A stretch of DNA of 64,000 bases from Desmodus rotundus (GCF_022682495.2 NC_071389.1:13445199-13509198); one strand, 5' to 3'. Shown: positions 46,605 to 58,984, counted from the stretch's first letter. Program-made: numbers and translations. Notes: generated by a model not told the origin, from the sequence alone.

Positions 46605-49540
46605 TGGCTCTGAGTCCTCTCTGCCACCTGGAAGAAGCAGGTCTCTTTGTCTTCAGAGATGCCCCTGCCACAGCTGTCTATGGGCCCCAGACTCACACAG
46701 GGCATCTCTCTAGGGCCCCATAAAGGTTGGCACCAATGTTGAGACACTCAGCACCATCGGGACATTTGGGAGAGAGATGCTCAAGTGTGCTTGGAGACTA
46801 CAAGAGGTCCCCAAGGGGCCGTCTGCTGCTGTCACTTGTGAGAGGCACTTCTGTCGTTAAAGGTATCTATGCTCACAGGTTAACAGGAGTGTGTTTGAAT
46901 TCCCAGACTCGTGCTGAATTTCAGGAGTACCTGTCACAGGAGGGGTTTGGGCTCAGGTAAGCCCAGCATAGACAAAGATCAGACGTGCAATGAACTTGTG
47001 CTGAATGAATGAGTGAGCTGGGGTGAATGAATGAATAAGTGGGTAAATCAGTGACTAAGAGCGTAAATGAGTAAGTGAATAAAAACATCATAACAGCTAG
47101 GATTACTGAGCACCTGCTATGCACCAGGCATGATGCTGACCAACCTATTACATTACTTAGTGCTCATGACCGCGCCCTGAGGGCTCCCTGAGGGCGGGGC
47201 CCCTTTGACACATGCCTGCACGCGGCAGGGACACGAAAAGTGTGTGAGCTGGGAAGGAGGGACAGGTAAGGACACGCACACACAGCGAGAGCAGAGGCCA
47301 AGGCCAAGGAGCTGGCCCGGTTCACGGAGCCTGGGTGGCTCCGGCAGGGACGTGGCCAGGGTCATGGGTCCGCTCCGTTCACAGCTCCCCACCCTCAGCC
47401 ACTCAGCAGTCTGCCCGGCGATGCCCATGGTGATACATCTTTCTTCTCAGTTTGCTTCTTTTTAAAAAATCAATATACCATTTTTATGGGCTGCAGCGTC
47501 AGGTCAGAAACCCGTACTCTGAAAACGACAGTGTTATGGCCATTTTTATTTTCCATAACTGTTTCCCTGTTGTTCTCTCTTTGTCAGGAGAGACAGGACT
47601 TTGAAAATGCCAGCTTCTCTGCTGGGCTGAGAGGAACTGGGGGAGGACTCTTACAGGGGGCAGGAGAGGAGGGCGTGGGAGCGGGACAGGGGCCAGAACA
47701 AGACACGCCAAGCTGTAAGGGGTCTCTCATGCCCCTGACAGTGAGGGGTTTAGATGTCTTTTCACAAAGGGATTTGAGTCCGCAGCTCTGTGAGCACAGA
47801 GGCCAGCTGGTTCCACTCAGGGGCCAAGATGCAGAGACCCCCTCACTCCTTGTCCCTAGTCTAATCCTCCCCCTAATCCAGGTAAGGCTCCTGCGTTCCC
47901 AGGCTCCGAGAATTATGTCTTTTATATAAACCGTACTTTTCCCAGGTTTGCATTGTGCCCACCAAGGACTGGGCACTCAGCTGGGACCCAGATGGACAGG
48001 GTTACCTCACTGCCCCCCCACACCAACCCCAGGAAGTCAATAAATGTACTGAGGCCATGTAACCAGAAAAAGGCAGGGCTAGGATTCAAACTTGGAAGAA
48101 GTCGATTCCAGAGCCGTGCCTTTACCTCCTCCCTGCTGCTCTACCCTAGGGTCAAGCTCATCTTTTCCCATTGCCATCAGCCACCAAAGAATTAGAGGCC
48201 AGGCCCAGGTGGCCTCAGGAACCCCCAGACGGACTCCTGGACGTGCAATCGACTCACCCCTCTCTCTCTGCCCAGCACCGTCCCATGCTCACCTAGGCCT
48301 GGGTCCCTTTGGTTTTCTCAAGCTGCTCTTTTCTTTCCCTACCACCCACTGCAGTTAACAAGCCCAATCAGGCAGCATCCACAGGCCAATGATCTCCTAT
48401 CTCCAGGCACAGACACCAGGACGGGCCTGCTGACCGGTGTGGCGCCGAGGCCTGTGCTTGCCGGGCAACCACCCCGATGGGGCGTCACATCGCCTGAGAC
48501 GCAGCCCCAGAAAGGGGCTGATATCTGGGGTCAGATGCCGGCTCTGAGTCCTGCCTCAGCCACTTGCACAAGGTCTGGGCTCCGGCATTCACTCCTGTTT
48601 TGTGACATTTGTCTCAAGAGCCATAAAACCCTGTGTGGTTACCCTGGTGGCTTACCCTGATCTCCCCCAGTAGAAGAGGCACTCCATGGGGTCCGTCTCC
48701 CAGTGCAGGGCACCATCAGGGCCTCAGTTTCCCCATATCTAAAGCCTCCAAGCCCCTCTCCAGCTCTAACTTGGTGTGATTCCAAGACCAACCAGCCACA
48801 GGCCCCTGCCTGTGCTTATTATTGTCATCAGCTTCAAGCCCTGCTTGTATAAATAAATAATGGCCACATTTAAAATTCATTTTTCATTATCAGATTATTT
48901 TCTGGGAACAGGGAAAGAGCAAGGGCGCAGAATGGGAAGAACACAGAGGAGAGGAGCCCTGACAGGGGAAGCCTGGGGCGTGGCGGGCTGTTAAGAAGGA
49001 ACAGGTGCACCTCGCTTCCCAGCGCGCCCCCTCCTCCTCCTCCGCTCTCCCATCTGAGCCCCTCGTGCCCTGTGCGTTCCCTACAGCAGGTGTAATTATG
49101 GTCCCATCATGTGACAGAGGAAATGGGGCTCCCTGGAACCCCTCTGGCTGAGAACGTTTAGCTGGTAAGTGGCAGAGCCAGGTTAGGTTACAAGTCAAGG
49201 TTTCTGACTCCAACTCCAGCGCCCAGGCACCAGGCCGGCCACGTTTTCATTTCACTGGGGAACACCCAGAAGCTCGTGAGGTCAGGGGCCCTGGGACCGA
49301 GCCACCAGCTGTGGATGTTCTACCAGGACAGCCTGTTCCCCCCACAGCTGCTGAGCTGGCGAAACCAAACTCACCACTGGCCCACCCTATTTACAGTAAG
49401 TCCCTCCACATTGCAGAAACAGGACCTGAAACTGCCTGCAGGCAGCAGGACAGGGTGAGAGTGGGGTGACTGGGGTCGGGGGGCAGCCTGCTGGGCCCAT
49501 GGGAGGGGGCCGTCAGGGGAAGGCCCTTCCGTGTCTGAGG
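46605..49540. other. C1QC-C1QB intergenic region
   Basis: No gene seen. Contains L2/MIR remnants at 46980-47160 (gaatgaatgagtgag words, gagcacctgctatgcaccag), 48045-48140, 48525-48610 and 49090-49220. Also an AT-rich unique block at 48815-48905 (tataaataaataatggccac, cattatcagattatttt). Confidence 0.5.
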
Positions 49541-49549
49541 AATGGAACT

Positions 49550-49635
49550 TCTGCTCTGGACAGAGAGCATCAGGCTCCCGGCTCCTGGTCCCGCTGCCGC
49601 ACCACCAACAGCTTCACAGGACGCCAGGTTTCCAG
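49550..49635 (+). other. C1QB: Putative C1QB non-coding first exon (3' end at donor 49636)
   Basis: The sequence ending gacgccaggtttccag is followed by GTGAGG at 49636, about 4.1 kb before the coding-exon acceptor. A long first intron is expected for mammalian C1QB. The start and the use of this donor are inferred. Confidence 0.3.
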
Positions 49636-50164
49636 GTGAGGATGGGGCTTGGTGTCTGGGGGGATTGGCCCGCAGAGGGTGGTGATTCCCACAGTGTGGA
49701 TTCCTACCCGGACCCAGGCCTCAGAATCCCACTCCCTGGAGGTGAGCTGGGGGATCTGCAATTGCCTAGGGCCCAGGTGATGGGGAGGCAGCCTAAAATG
49801 GGAGCCACCAGCATAAGGGCTTTGCGGTCACGAAGACTCTGGCTGAGTCCTCCTTCTGCCTCCTGAGTGCTGCTGATCTGGGGCAAGCTATATAACCTCT
49901 TGGCTGAGACCCTCTCTGGGGATAACAGAACCTTTCAGGGGTCTTATGTGCCCTAAAGGAGGTCAAGGTCATCCAGTCTTCAGCAAACCCCCTGGATCAA
50001 GCTGTCAGAGGCAGACAGATGTGAGAACCCAGGTCCCCTTCCCCCCAGCCCAGCCTTTCTCCAATACCTGCCTGCTCTCACTTCTTGCATTTTGCTGAGA
50101 AAGCTTAGGATGACTCTTTCAAAGAAATAATTTGACTTACACCACCCCAGGGACCTTTATCTTT

Positions 50165-51400
50165 ATTTTTATTTTTTTAGGTCCCATCTCATTTAATCCT
50201 CTGGCAGCCCTATCAGGCAGAAATTAACTTTTCCAAAGAGGCTCAGAGTGGTTCGGGCTCTTGCTTGAGGTCACACAGGGAGGTAGCAGCAGAAGGGCGG
50301 GAAGGTTCAAGGTCAAGTTGGCCTGACTCCAAGTCAGGAATAAAGGAACTGTTGGGGCTGGAAGGAGATGGAAGGGTCGGTGATGCAGAGAAAGACATGA
50401 GGGAGGGGCAAGGCTGGCAGTGGTGATGCCTGGGGAAGCAGTGGGGGTTGTGGCCAGATGAGACTCAGCAGCCCCTAAAAGGAGGCAGAACCCAGATCTC
50501 CCCACACCCCCTCCCCCCACCTCCCACTTCCCCAAGAAGCCTGAGTCGCATCAAAGATCAGGACCCTGCTCTTCTTCCACCGCCTCACTGATGGACGCTC
50601 TGCACCCCTGGGCCGCCTCTGCCTGAGATGCCCCCTCTCCCCAAGCCCAACCTCTCAAAGAGACTGACCCTCTTTTCCTTTTCCAATCATCTTCCATTCT
50701 GCCCCATGACTTGGGGATTCTTAGATGATGGGGACAATTTTAAAAGTAACGAATGTGCAGTAAGCACTTCCAGCATGCCAGACCCTGTCGTAAGCCCTAA
50801 CTCATCGGTCCTCCCACCAGCCCTACGAGGTAGAGATTAGTGTTAGCTCCATTTTATGGGAGAAGCTGAGGCCAGAGAGGAGCGGTGAGCTGGCTGAGGC
50901 CCTTAGCTAAGAGGTGGCAGAGGCCTGCTGGGGACCCTGGCAGCTGATTTCCTGATGACACCCCAGGCCCCTCACCAGTGGTGTGTGTTTGCTGCCTATC
51001 AGCAATAGTGACAGTGATGACAAGAGCTTCCTACACTGGGCACAGGCCCAGGCCCAGCTCGGCTCCCCGTGCAGCCCGCGCATTAGCGCCTCCTGTCGGG
51101 CCGTCTGGCTCAAGGCCCATGTCCTCAACCACCAAGTGTGGCAGCCTCCTAACACCCTGGGAGTGTTAGGACCCAACAGGCGTGGGTTTGAATCCCAACC
51201 CCTCGGGGCTGTGTGACCTTGACTGAGGTTCTCTCTGTCTCTGTGCCCAGTTTCCTCATCTGTAAAATAAGAAGTCAGGGAAGTCTTTCTCCGGCAGCTG
51301 TTGTAAGGACCAAGTTCAAGGAGATAAAGGCGTGTCCAGTGTTTGGCATGGAGCCTGGTCCCTGCTAAGTGCCCAACTCATGGATTATTAACATTGTCAC
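50165..51400. repeat. MIR fragments in the putative C1QB first intron
   Basis: Antisense copies at 50170-50340 (aagaggctcagagtggttcg) and 50735-50905 (aagcacttccagcatgccag, agaagctgaggccagagagg). Sense copy at 51170-51390 (gtgggtttgaatcccaaccc, cctcatctgtaaaataagaa). Confidence 0.65.
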
Positions 51401-52109
51401 ACTGTCATTTTGTGAGACCTCCAGCAACAGTGGGAACTGATGTTCATTCAGAAATGAGCCGGGTCCCCTGAATCGTCCTCTCTTTGGAGCTGGTCTCTCT
51501 TGGTCCCGGTCACAGCCCTCTGCGCAGCCTCCCAGACCAGAGCCTGGCATAATGCGGGGCTTTGGGAAATGAACTGACTGGAACCAGACTGAGGGGTTGA
51601 GGCTGACTTCCTGAGCACGTGAGCCAAAACGTGGCAGGTTTTTCTGATCCTGTGCAGGCCTCTACATGCCAAATTCTGGGTTGGCCCAGCCAGCGTGAGG
51701 CAGCGATGGGAGGAGTTTGGCCATAACAAACTCCCAGATAACTGTGGGCAGCTGGCTTTCTAACGTTTGAGCCTCAGTTTCCCCACCTGCAACATGGGAA
51801 AATAATCACAGCCTACTTCCCCAGAGGGCTGTGAGGGTCAGTCAGCAGCGGCAGCAGCAAGTCTGAGCCAGAGCTGGAACCCCGTGACCCTTCCTTGCCC
51901 AGCCACGGCCCCGCTGGGGGCCCCACAGCTGTCCTGGGAGGGGCGCTCCCATTTTAAGAGAAGGAAACAGCTCAGCCTCTGTGGGCTGAGGGGTAACAAG
52001 AAAAGGCTTTCCAGAGGAGAAAATTGTGACCCAAGTCTTGACGGATGAGGAGAACTTGAATCTGGGCAAAGAAGGAATGGGCTGCCTTGGTTAAGTAATG
52101 AGCTGCTTG

Positions 52110-52775
52110 TTACTGAGATGGTGCAAATTATGGACGGAGAGCCCTTGGCAGAGATGTTATTGAGGAGACTAAATAGTAGGCTGACCTGTCCTCAAAAAGT
52201 TAAACACAGAATTGCCATAAGACCCCAGGCAGTAATTCTAGTAATTCCATTCCTAGGTAGAACTAAAAAGAACTCAAAACAGGTATTCAAACCATTCTTG
52301 TACATGGATGTTCATAGCAGCACTATTCACAATAGCCAAAAGGCAGAAACTCCCCAAATGCCCGTCAGCAATGAAGGGATAGACAAACTGTAATATGTCC
52401 ATACAATGGACTGTTATTCACCCATAAAAGACATAAAGTCCTGATGCATAGTGCAGCCCAGACGGACCTGGAGAACATTATGCTGAGTGAAATAAGCCAG
52501 ACACGAAAGGTCACATTTTGTGGGATTCAATTTATGTGAAGCGGCCAGCCTAGGTAAACCCATGGAGTCAGAGAGCAGATTAGTAGTTGTCAGGGGCCGA
52601 GGGGACGTGTGGTTGGGGAGTAAGTGCTTAATGAGTACAGTTTTATAGGGGGGGTATTTTGGAACTAGAGGTGGGGGTCACACAACATTATGAACGTGCT
52701 AAACGACACCTATGTGTTCACTTTAAAGTGATCAAATTTATGTTAGTGAATGCCAGCTCGATTTAAAACAATAAG
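52110..52775 (+). repeat. Old LINE-1 3' UTR fragment
   Basis: Sense L1M-like 3' UTR: gttcatagcagcactattca, tccatacaatggactgttat, tgctgagtgaaataagccag and gtgggattcaatttatgtga. Non-coding remnant upstream of C1QB. Confidence 0.8.
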
Positions 52776-52979
52776 CGAAGGGTTGGACGAGATGAGGTTT
52801 AAGGTCACGTCCAACCTGAGGACTGATGCCGTGGGGTGCTGGCGGTGCCAACCAGCTCAAGATGGCTCAGGGCTTCTCCTAGTTTTCCAACATTAAGGAG
52901 GGGCCAGCACCCCGCTCTCACTAGAGCCCACAGCCGTTGGAAGGACCCGAGAATATCCTGCTGTAAGACATGGGCTGGG

Positions 52980-53645
52980 CTGCTCAGTTGGCAGGGACAC
53001 TGGCTTTAGTGACAGACAGGCCTGGGTTTGAGTCCTGGCTGCAGTCCTTCCTATGTGACCCAAAACAGGTGACTCGGCCACCCCAAGCTTCCATCAGGGT
53101 CCTCTTCAGTGTAGCAATAAGCTTCCTCCTTGCGGGGCTGTGCTGAGGATGTAAAGTAGCTCGCTGCAGAAGCAGCATGGGCGCCCTGAGTTCAGAAGCT
53201 CTAACAAATGAGAACACTTAGGGTAAAATCCAAAACCCGCAGACTACCACCACCAGGCCCTGACCCCTCCGTCTCCTCTACCCTATTGTCCTCCCCCCAA
53301 CCCCCCTCCCACCCTGAACATTCTCACCCCGGCCCCTTCTGAACCTTCACTTCTCATAGGTGCCTCCCCCTCTAGAAACTTTCTGTCACAAAAGCAGCCC
53401 CTCCCCCCAGCTCCCTCTGGACTCATCACCGTCTCTCATGGGTTCTGCTCACTTGCACGCTGACCTGTTCATCGTCTGTCTTCCCCCGGACTGTGGGCTC
53501 CACGACGGCGGGGCCATATCCGTGCGTTCACCACTGTATCCCCAGCACGCAGAACAGGGCCTGGGGGACAGGGCACACCCAGCGAACACACCAATGACTG
53601 GACAAATGGACAAGCAAACAAACCAAGAGTGAACGGATGGATGAA
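52980..53645 (+). repeat. MIR followed by LINE L2 3' end
   Basis: Sense MIR at 52985-53160 (gcctgggtttgagtcctggc). L2 3' end at 53220-53640 (aaaatccaaaacccgcagac, gactgtgggctccacgacgg, actgtatccccagcacgcag). Confidence 0.65.
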
Positions 53646-53734
53646 TTTTAAAAAGAAATGAGGAGTCACCACAGCGCTAACCTACCACACCTTCCTCCTG
53701 TCCCCCCGCAGGAAGCAGCCAGGACAGCACAGTG

Positions 53735-53915
53735 ATGAAGACCCCGAGGGGCGGCCTCCTGGTGCTGCTGCTGCTGCTGCTGCTCCTGGGGCCTCTAGAT
53801 GTCTCCCAGGCCCAGAGCTGCACCGGGCACCCGGCCATCCCTGGCATCCCGGGCATTCCAGGGGCACCGGGAGCTGACGGCACACCTGGGACACCAGGGA
53901 TAAAGGGAGACAAAG
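53735..53915 (+). CDS. C1QB: C1QB coding exon 1
   Basis: 181 coding bases; the exon acceptor AG is at 53710-53711, leaving 23 bases of 5' UTR. Ends GTPGIKGDK in phase 1 before GTGCTG at 53916. Confidence 0.94.
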
Positions 53916-55650
53916 GTGCTGTGTACTTTGGGGTCACACTGGTGTCCCTGACTGAGGCCCCGCCCTGTCCCAAGTCACAGTTGCCCGCTTTAGAGATTGC
54001 AAAAACACTTAATCAATCCATCGGCTGGCTGAGCCCTCTCAATAAATTTGCCAGGAGGGAATTTGGATTCCCACTTTACAGATGGGAAAACCGGTGTCCA
54101 GAAAGGCCACTGACTTGCCCCAAGGAGCCCAGTAAATGTTGAGGCTGAGGCGAGACCGTGGATCTCTGACCACTAAATCCGGGCAGAGAGAGGGGGCCTC
54201 GCAGTCGCATGGCCCTGGGTTACTTCCAGGGTAAGTGGCTTCACCTCTGAATTGCTGTTTCCTTCCCTGCAAAATGCAGGCAACACTTCTGTGGGCTTGT
54301 CAGGGCTCCGGTGAGACTTCCTGCCACCCAGAGGCCCCCGTGAAATCTACTTCCTGCATTCATTGACTCAGAGCCAACTAGCCTCTCTCCCCAGATGGGC
54401 TCCTTCAATCCTCACAAGCCCCCAAAACCTCAGCATCCCCATTTTACAGATGAGGAAGCTGAGCCATGGAAAATCTGACTCAGTCGAGGTGGCACAAATA
54501 ATAATGGCAGACGTGATGGGATAAGCACATCTGTCTGCCCCCTGAACCCGCGTCCTCCGCCACTCACCGCAGCCACTCTATGGGAAAGAGGTTTTACCTT
54601 GTGTTGTGCCAAATGGAGGGGTAGAGGCTGCTCAGAGTGATGGAGTGGGAGGATTCTACGCCCCACTTCCAGGTTCAGCAAGAAAGACTGCGTGATCGGT
54701 TAGGGACATCAGCCATGGGGGAGGGAACAGAGCAGGACAGCACTTGTGCCGATAATTATCTGGCCTCCCCGCTGAAGCCTGAACATGGGTGCAGTATGAG
54801 CTGGTGAGGAGGGCTGGCCCAGCACCTTCCTTAGGGAGACCCCACTCCCACCCCATGGGTGTCAGTCCCCGTTGTCGCCAAGCACATCACAGACTTGGGA
54901 AACTGGGCTGGAAGAGGACTCGGAGGCCCTCTGACCACCCCCTTTTTCACAAATGAGAAGCTAAGGCCCAGAGAGGAGCAGAGACCTGTCCAAGGTTACT
55001 CAGCCAGGCTCCCTGCCTCTTAGCCCAGGGGTTCTTTCTCCGATTCTTGGTGATCTCTTGTCTCTGCTTTTCCAGGGATGCCAGGGCTAGCTGGCGACCA
55101 TGGTGAGTTTGGAGAGAAGGGGGACCCAGGGATTCCAGGGAAGCCAGGAAAAGTCGGCCCCAAGGGCCCCGTGGGCCCCAAAGGCTCCCCAGGGCCCCCT
55201 GGAGTCCGTGGTCCCAAGGGTGAATCAGGAGACTACAAGGCTACGCAGAAAATCGCCTTCTCTGTCACACGGACCATCAACACACCCCTGCGGAAGGACC
55301 AGACCATCCGCTTTGACCATATAATCACCAACTCGAACAACAACTATGAACCTCGCAGTGGGAAGTTCGTCTGCAGGGTGCCTGGCCTCTACTACTTCAC
55401 CTACCACGCCAGCTCACGAGGGAACCTGTGTGTGAACCTCATGCGGGGCCGTGACCGCACACAGAAGGTGGTCACTTTCTGTGACTACGTCCAGAGCACC
55501 TTCCAGGTCACCACAGGCGGCATCGTCCTCAAGCTGGAAGAGGGGGAGAGCGTCTTCCTGCAGGCCACTGAAAAGAACTCCCTGCTGGGCATGGAAGGTG
55601 CCAACAGCATCTTCTCTGGGTTCCTGCTCTTCCCGAACCCAGGGGTGTAA
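53735..55650 (+). CDS. C1QB: C1QB, complement C1q subcomponent B chain
   Basis: Secreted B chain of C1q, disulphide-linked to the A chain; its head carries arginines implicated in IgG binding. Coding joins 53735-53915 and 55076-55650 give 251 residues (human 253). I chose the ATG at 53735; the preceding codon is GTG, where human has extra Met codons. Seen: signal peptide of 26 residues with eight consecutive Leu ending SQA, then QSCTGHPA with the interchain Cys, Gly-X-Y stem, GKVGPKGP with the C1r/C1s-binding Lys, [12 protein letters not shown] at the head start, [37 protein letters not shown] and the end [10 protein letters not shown]. Arginines at the human mature B114, B129 and B163 positions are kept by my count. 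The last four residues differ from human DMEA. The intron donor is GTGCTG, weaker than consensus. Confidence 0.97.
53920..55020. repeat. MIR fragments in C1QB coding-region intron
   Basis: Antisense cores near 54065-54130 (cactttacagatgggaaaac), 54395-54480 (ccattttacagatgaggaag) and 54930-55015 (aatgagaagctaaggcccag); sense near 54200-54290. Confidence 0.6.
55076..55650 (+). CDS. C1QB: C1QB coding exon 2 (stem and gC1q head)
   Basis: 575 coding bases after AG at 55074-55075, ending TAA 55648-55650. Encodes [19 protein letters not shown], the Lys motif GKVGP, and the complete globular head. Confidence 0.97.
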
Positions 55651-55776
55651 CTGTGGGGCTGATTCATCCCCCTCCCCACCCCTCACCCACCAGCAAAGCT
55701 CACTTTACCTGCAACACCACCTCTGCCCAGCCAAAGCACACAGTCAGTCTCCATGGATGTGCTGAATGATTGAGTA

Positions 55777-55782
55777 AATAAA
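55777..55782 (+). promoter_or_regulatory. C1QB: Polyadenylation signal AATAAA of C1QB
   Basis: AATAAA 127 bases after the stop codon. Confidence 0.85.
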
Positions 55783-55927
55783 CTCTTCCCGCCCGAGGGC
55801 CAATGGTCTAATTTAACTCTGTGTCCCAGCACCTGGCACATGGTACGTGCTCAGAAATGAAGTTTGAATGCTGGTTGAATGACTGAACAACGAATGAATG
55901 AGTGACCTCTGACAGCAGGAACTCTAA

Positions 55928-55985
55928 ATTGGGGATTGGAGGGAAAAATTGGGGGATTGGAGAAAATTGGGGATTGGAGGGAAGG
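55928..55985 (+). repeat. Short minisatellite, three imperfect units
   Basis: The word gggattggag recurs three times with variable A-rich spacers (gaaaaattg, aaaattg). Confidence 0.8.
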
Positions 55986-56249
55986 AGAGGTTGTCCTCAA
56001 CCCCACAGCAGGGCTGGGGCTCAAGGGCAGGTCTGCCTACCGCTGACCTGAGACACCTTTCAAGGCAGCATGTCTAGGCCAATGATGAAAGGGGTTTTCG
56101 GCTTATAATGTCACATATCCCCACCCAAGGGATCAAGGGCCCCCCTCCACAGTCTTAACTGACCTGGAGCCAAGACCCTTCCCCTTCTGAGTCTCTCCCT
56201 GTGCTCCCCCTCCTAACATCTTCCCAGACTGGCACAAGCTCCGCCACCC

Positions 56250-56660
56250 AAGGAGAACAAATGCCTCTCCACTGCCTGCTGGATACAGTCCCAGCCTATG
56301 AGCCTGGCCTTCAAGGCTCTCTGTGGGTTGGCCTTCCTCTCTTTTGGTGAAAGAAAATTTCCACTCCAGACCAACCGAGCCCTTTCTGTCTTCTGGGCAA
56401 ACCCCGGGGCTCCTGCCTCGGTGGCCTCACTCGCACTACTCCCCTTCCGCTCTGCCTCTCTAGCCCTCCCTGAAAAGCTCCTTCAAGCCACACCTCCTCC
56501 CCAAAACCTGACCACTCCAGCCTCACATCTCTCACTCCTCCTCTGCCCTCTTCCAACCCCACTTCCGCTCACTCAGGTGTGAGCCTGTACAGCCTGTGTC
56601 TGGCTCCTCCCTCATGCCTGCCCCTTCTCTCCAGCTAGGCTGTGAGCACTTTTTCCTGCT
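56250..56660 (+). repeat. Probable L2 3' fragment
   Basis: cttcaaggctctctgtgggt, ccagcctcacatctctcac and related C/T-rich text typical of a degraded L2. Confidence 0.45.
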
Positions 56661-56859
56661 GGTCTTTAAACCCCCCACCCCAGAGCCCAAGATGCATGGC
56701 AGCCACTCAGTCAAGACTCAAGACCACAGTCATAAGGCTCACCCACAGTCCCACACCCGCCCCTTCTCTCTGCAAACCCTCCCACTAAGCCCTGCTCCAC
56801 AAAGACTGTCAACCAATCCCGATCTAAAGTAGGAGGGGTTTGAAGTACTCTGGCCTATC

Positions 56860-57610
56860 ACATAGGGCTATTACAGAGCACACTTTAAGAAGCACTCCTC
56901 GAATCTTATTGCTCCCATTCTACAGGTAAGAATAACGAGGCTCGGGGTGGGGATGTTACTTGCCCATGTCACACAGAAGATCCGGGATTCAGATCCAGGT
57001 CTATTTAACTGAGTGTTAAGCTCAGTGACCTATTGCCCAGACTACAGGGGCCCAGCCAGCCCGTGGGCCGGGGCAGTTTTCAGAGCGGCGTGAGTGAGCC
57101 CTATTAAATGTCTGCCACCTCCTGGCTGCAGTGCCCCGTCGGAGCTTCCCCACCTCTGACCCACAATGCTTGGAGCCAGTGAAGAAGAGGAAAGGAGGGT
57201 AAAGGGCAAAGAAGGAGGAAGGCGGGGGCTTAAGTAATAATAATCACAGCTCACCCAGGGCACAGGGCTAAAGACTCGTGTTAACCCACGTAACCTTTAC
57301 AGTTTTGTTCCCCTTCCATAGACAGGAACACTGAGACAGAGCAGTTACGTGACTTGCCTGATGTTACACAACTAGTAAATAAGACAAGGGTCCAACACAA
57401 GGCCCCTCAGTGCTGGAGTCCATGCTCTCAATCACTGCTCCCTGTGGCAGGCAGGGGGCGCCCGAGGGGCTGTGTAGTGAGGCAGTTGAGTCACTGGCTC
57501 TTGAGCCAGACAGACCCAACTTCAGGTCCTGCCTGGGCTTCCTGCTATCTGTGTTAACATGCCATGTGGCTGCCCCTGCTTTACTGTCTTACAAACCAAC
57601 AACGCAGCCG
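56860..57610. repeat. MIR cluster
   Basis: Antisense at 56890-57030 (tctacaggtaagaataacga) and 57240-57430 (gacaggaacactgagacaga); sense at 57470-57600 (gcagttgagtcactggctct). Confidence 0.65.
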
Positions 57611-57963
57611 TGAACATCCTGCTGCATATCCTCCATTCTTTTCTTGGATTAAATTCCTAGAATGGACTCCCTGGGGGAAAGGATGAGCAAACTTGGAAGG
57701 CTTTGAAATGCGTTTGCAATGGCGGGCTGGGCGATGAAGGCTGCACTGCCAGGCAAGGTCCCCGCTTGCCGCCACCAGGGGGGAGCAGACACCAGGAGAA
57801 GGACAGCCCGGAAGAGGGGCTGGTGGAGGGGTAGATGAGCTGGGGCCTGGAGGGTGGGAGCTTGTTGGTCCTCCCTTTCTTCTCCCCGAGCCCATTCCAC
57901 TCCCTGGGTGGACTGTGAGTTTCCAGGGTGGGGCTGAGCATCAGCTTTGAAGACCCAAGTTCC

Positions 57964-58150
57964 TCTAAACCAGGGTCCTCGAGGTGTGGTTCAGGCACCA
58001 CCTGGGAGCTTGTCAGAAATGCAGGTTCTCAGGCTCCATGCCAGACTGGCTGAGTCAGAAAATCTAAAGGTGCAGCCCGGCAATCTGTGTTTTAACAAGC
58101 CCTCCGGGTGATGATTTGGATGCAGCTGAAGTTTGAGAATCACTGCTCTG
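57964..58150 (-). repeat. MER5A-type hAT-Charlie element
   Basis: Antisense, nearly full length: cacctgggagcttgtcagaa, gcaatctgtgttttaacaag, gaagtttgagaatcactgct. Confidence 0.8.
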
Positions 58151-58154
58151 GACT

Positions 58155-58440
58155 AGAGGTTGCCACCCTTCTCCTTAAAGGGCCGGACAGGAACTATTTT
58201 AGGCTTCGTGGGCCATGCAGTCTCTCTTGTGACCGCTCTGCTCTGCTCGTGCAGCAGGAAAACAGCCACGGACAACATGAGACAAAGGAGCGTAGCCGTG
58301 TTCCGGTAAACATTTATGGACACGGGGATTTGAACCGTACACAATTTTCATGTAACACGAGATATTTTTCTTCTGACTTTTCCCCCAACCCTTTAAAAAT
58401 ATAAAAACCATTTTTATCTAGCACACGGCACACGGTCTGT
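58155..58440. repeat. Probable hAT-Charlie (MER-type) DNA transposon remnant
   Basis: taaagggccggacaggaact, ttaggcttcgtgggccatgc and the mirror-like end ggtctgtgggctgcacctg recall a mammalian Charlie-derived MER repeat. The family name is uncertain. Confidence 0.55.
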
Positions 58441-58984
58441 GGGCTGCACCTGCCAACCTGCTCCAGACCCGGGTGTGGCTCTAGGCTCGGAAGGAGAGGA
58501 GCAGGGCCTGGCACCCAGAATTGCCTGACTCCCCAGCCAGGTTGCCAATCGGCCAGGTTCCCACCTTGGGACAGGAACAGAAAAAATCTCTGGGCCTTGT
58601 TGCCCTTGACTGTAACATAGGCATTGCAATCCCCGGCACCTGGCCTCCAATCTTAGTTGGCAAGAAAAGCCCCTGGGAAGCTGCTGGTGTCTGGGCCCCA
58701 TCCCAGAGACTCCGGCTCTGTAGCACCTGGAAGGGCCCAAGAATCTGCACTTTTCTCAAACATTGCAGGTGGTCCTCTGTACCTCCCAGCCTCCGAGTAA
58801 GAGGGCTGAGTTAACAGACATAACAGCTGTGGCTAGTAGTAGCCCAGCCTCTGCCCTCAAGAGTCCATTGCTCATGGGATTGAGGGAGGAAGGGGAAATA
58901 GACTTCTTGTCTGTTGAAACCTACACAAGATGTGAAATGCAGCAAGGGAGGGAAGGCTGGGGGCCCAGGAACTGGAAGGACAGT

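Noticed and set aside
53732..53734. GTG as C1QB start codon
   Set aside because: The adjacent ATG at 53735 is a standard start and yields the normal signal peptide.
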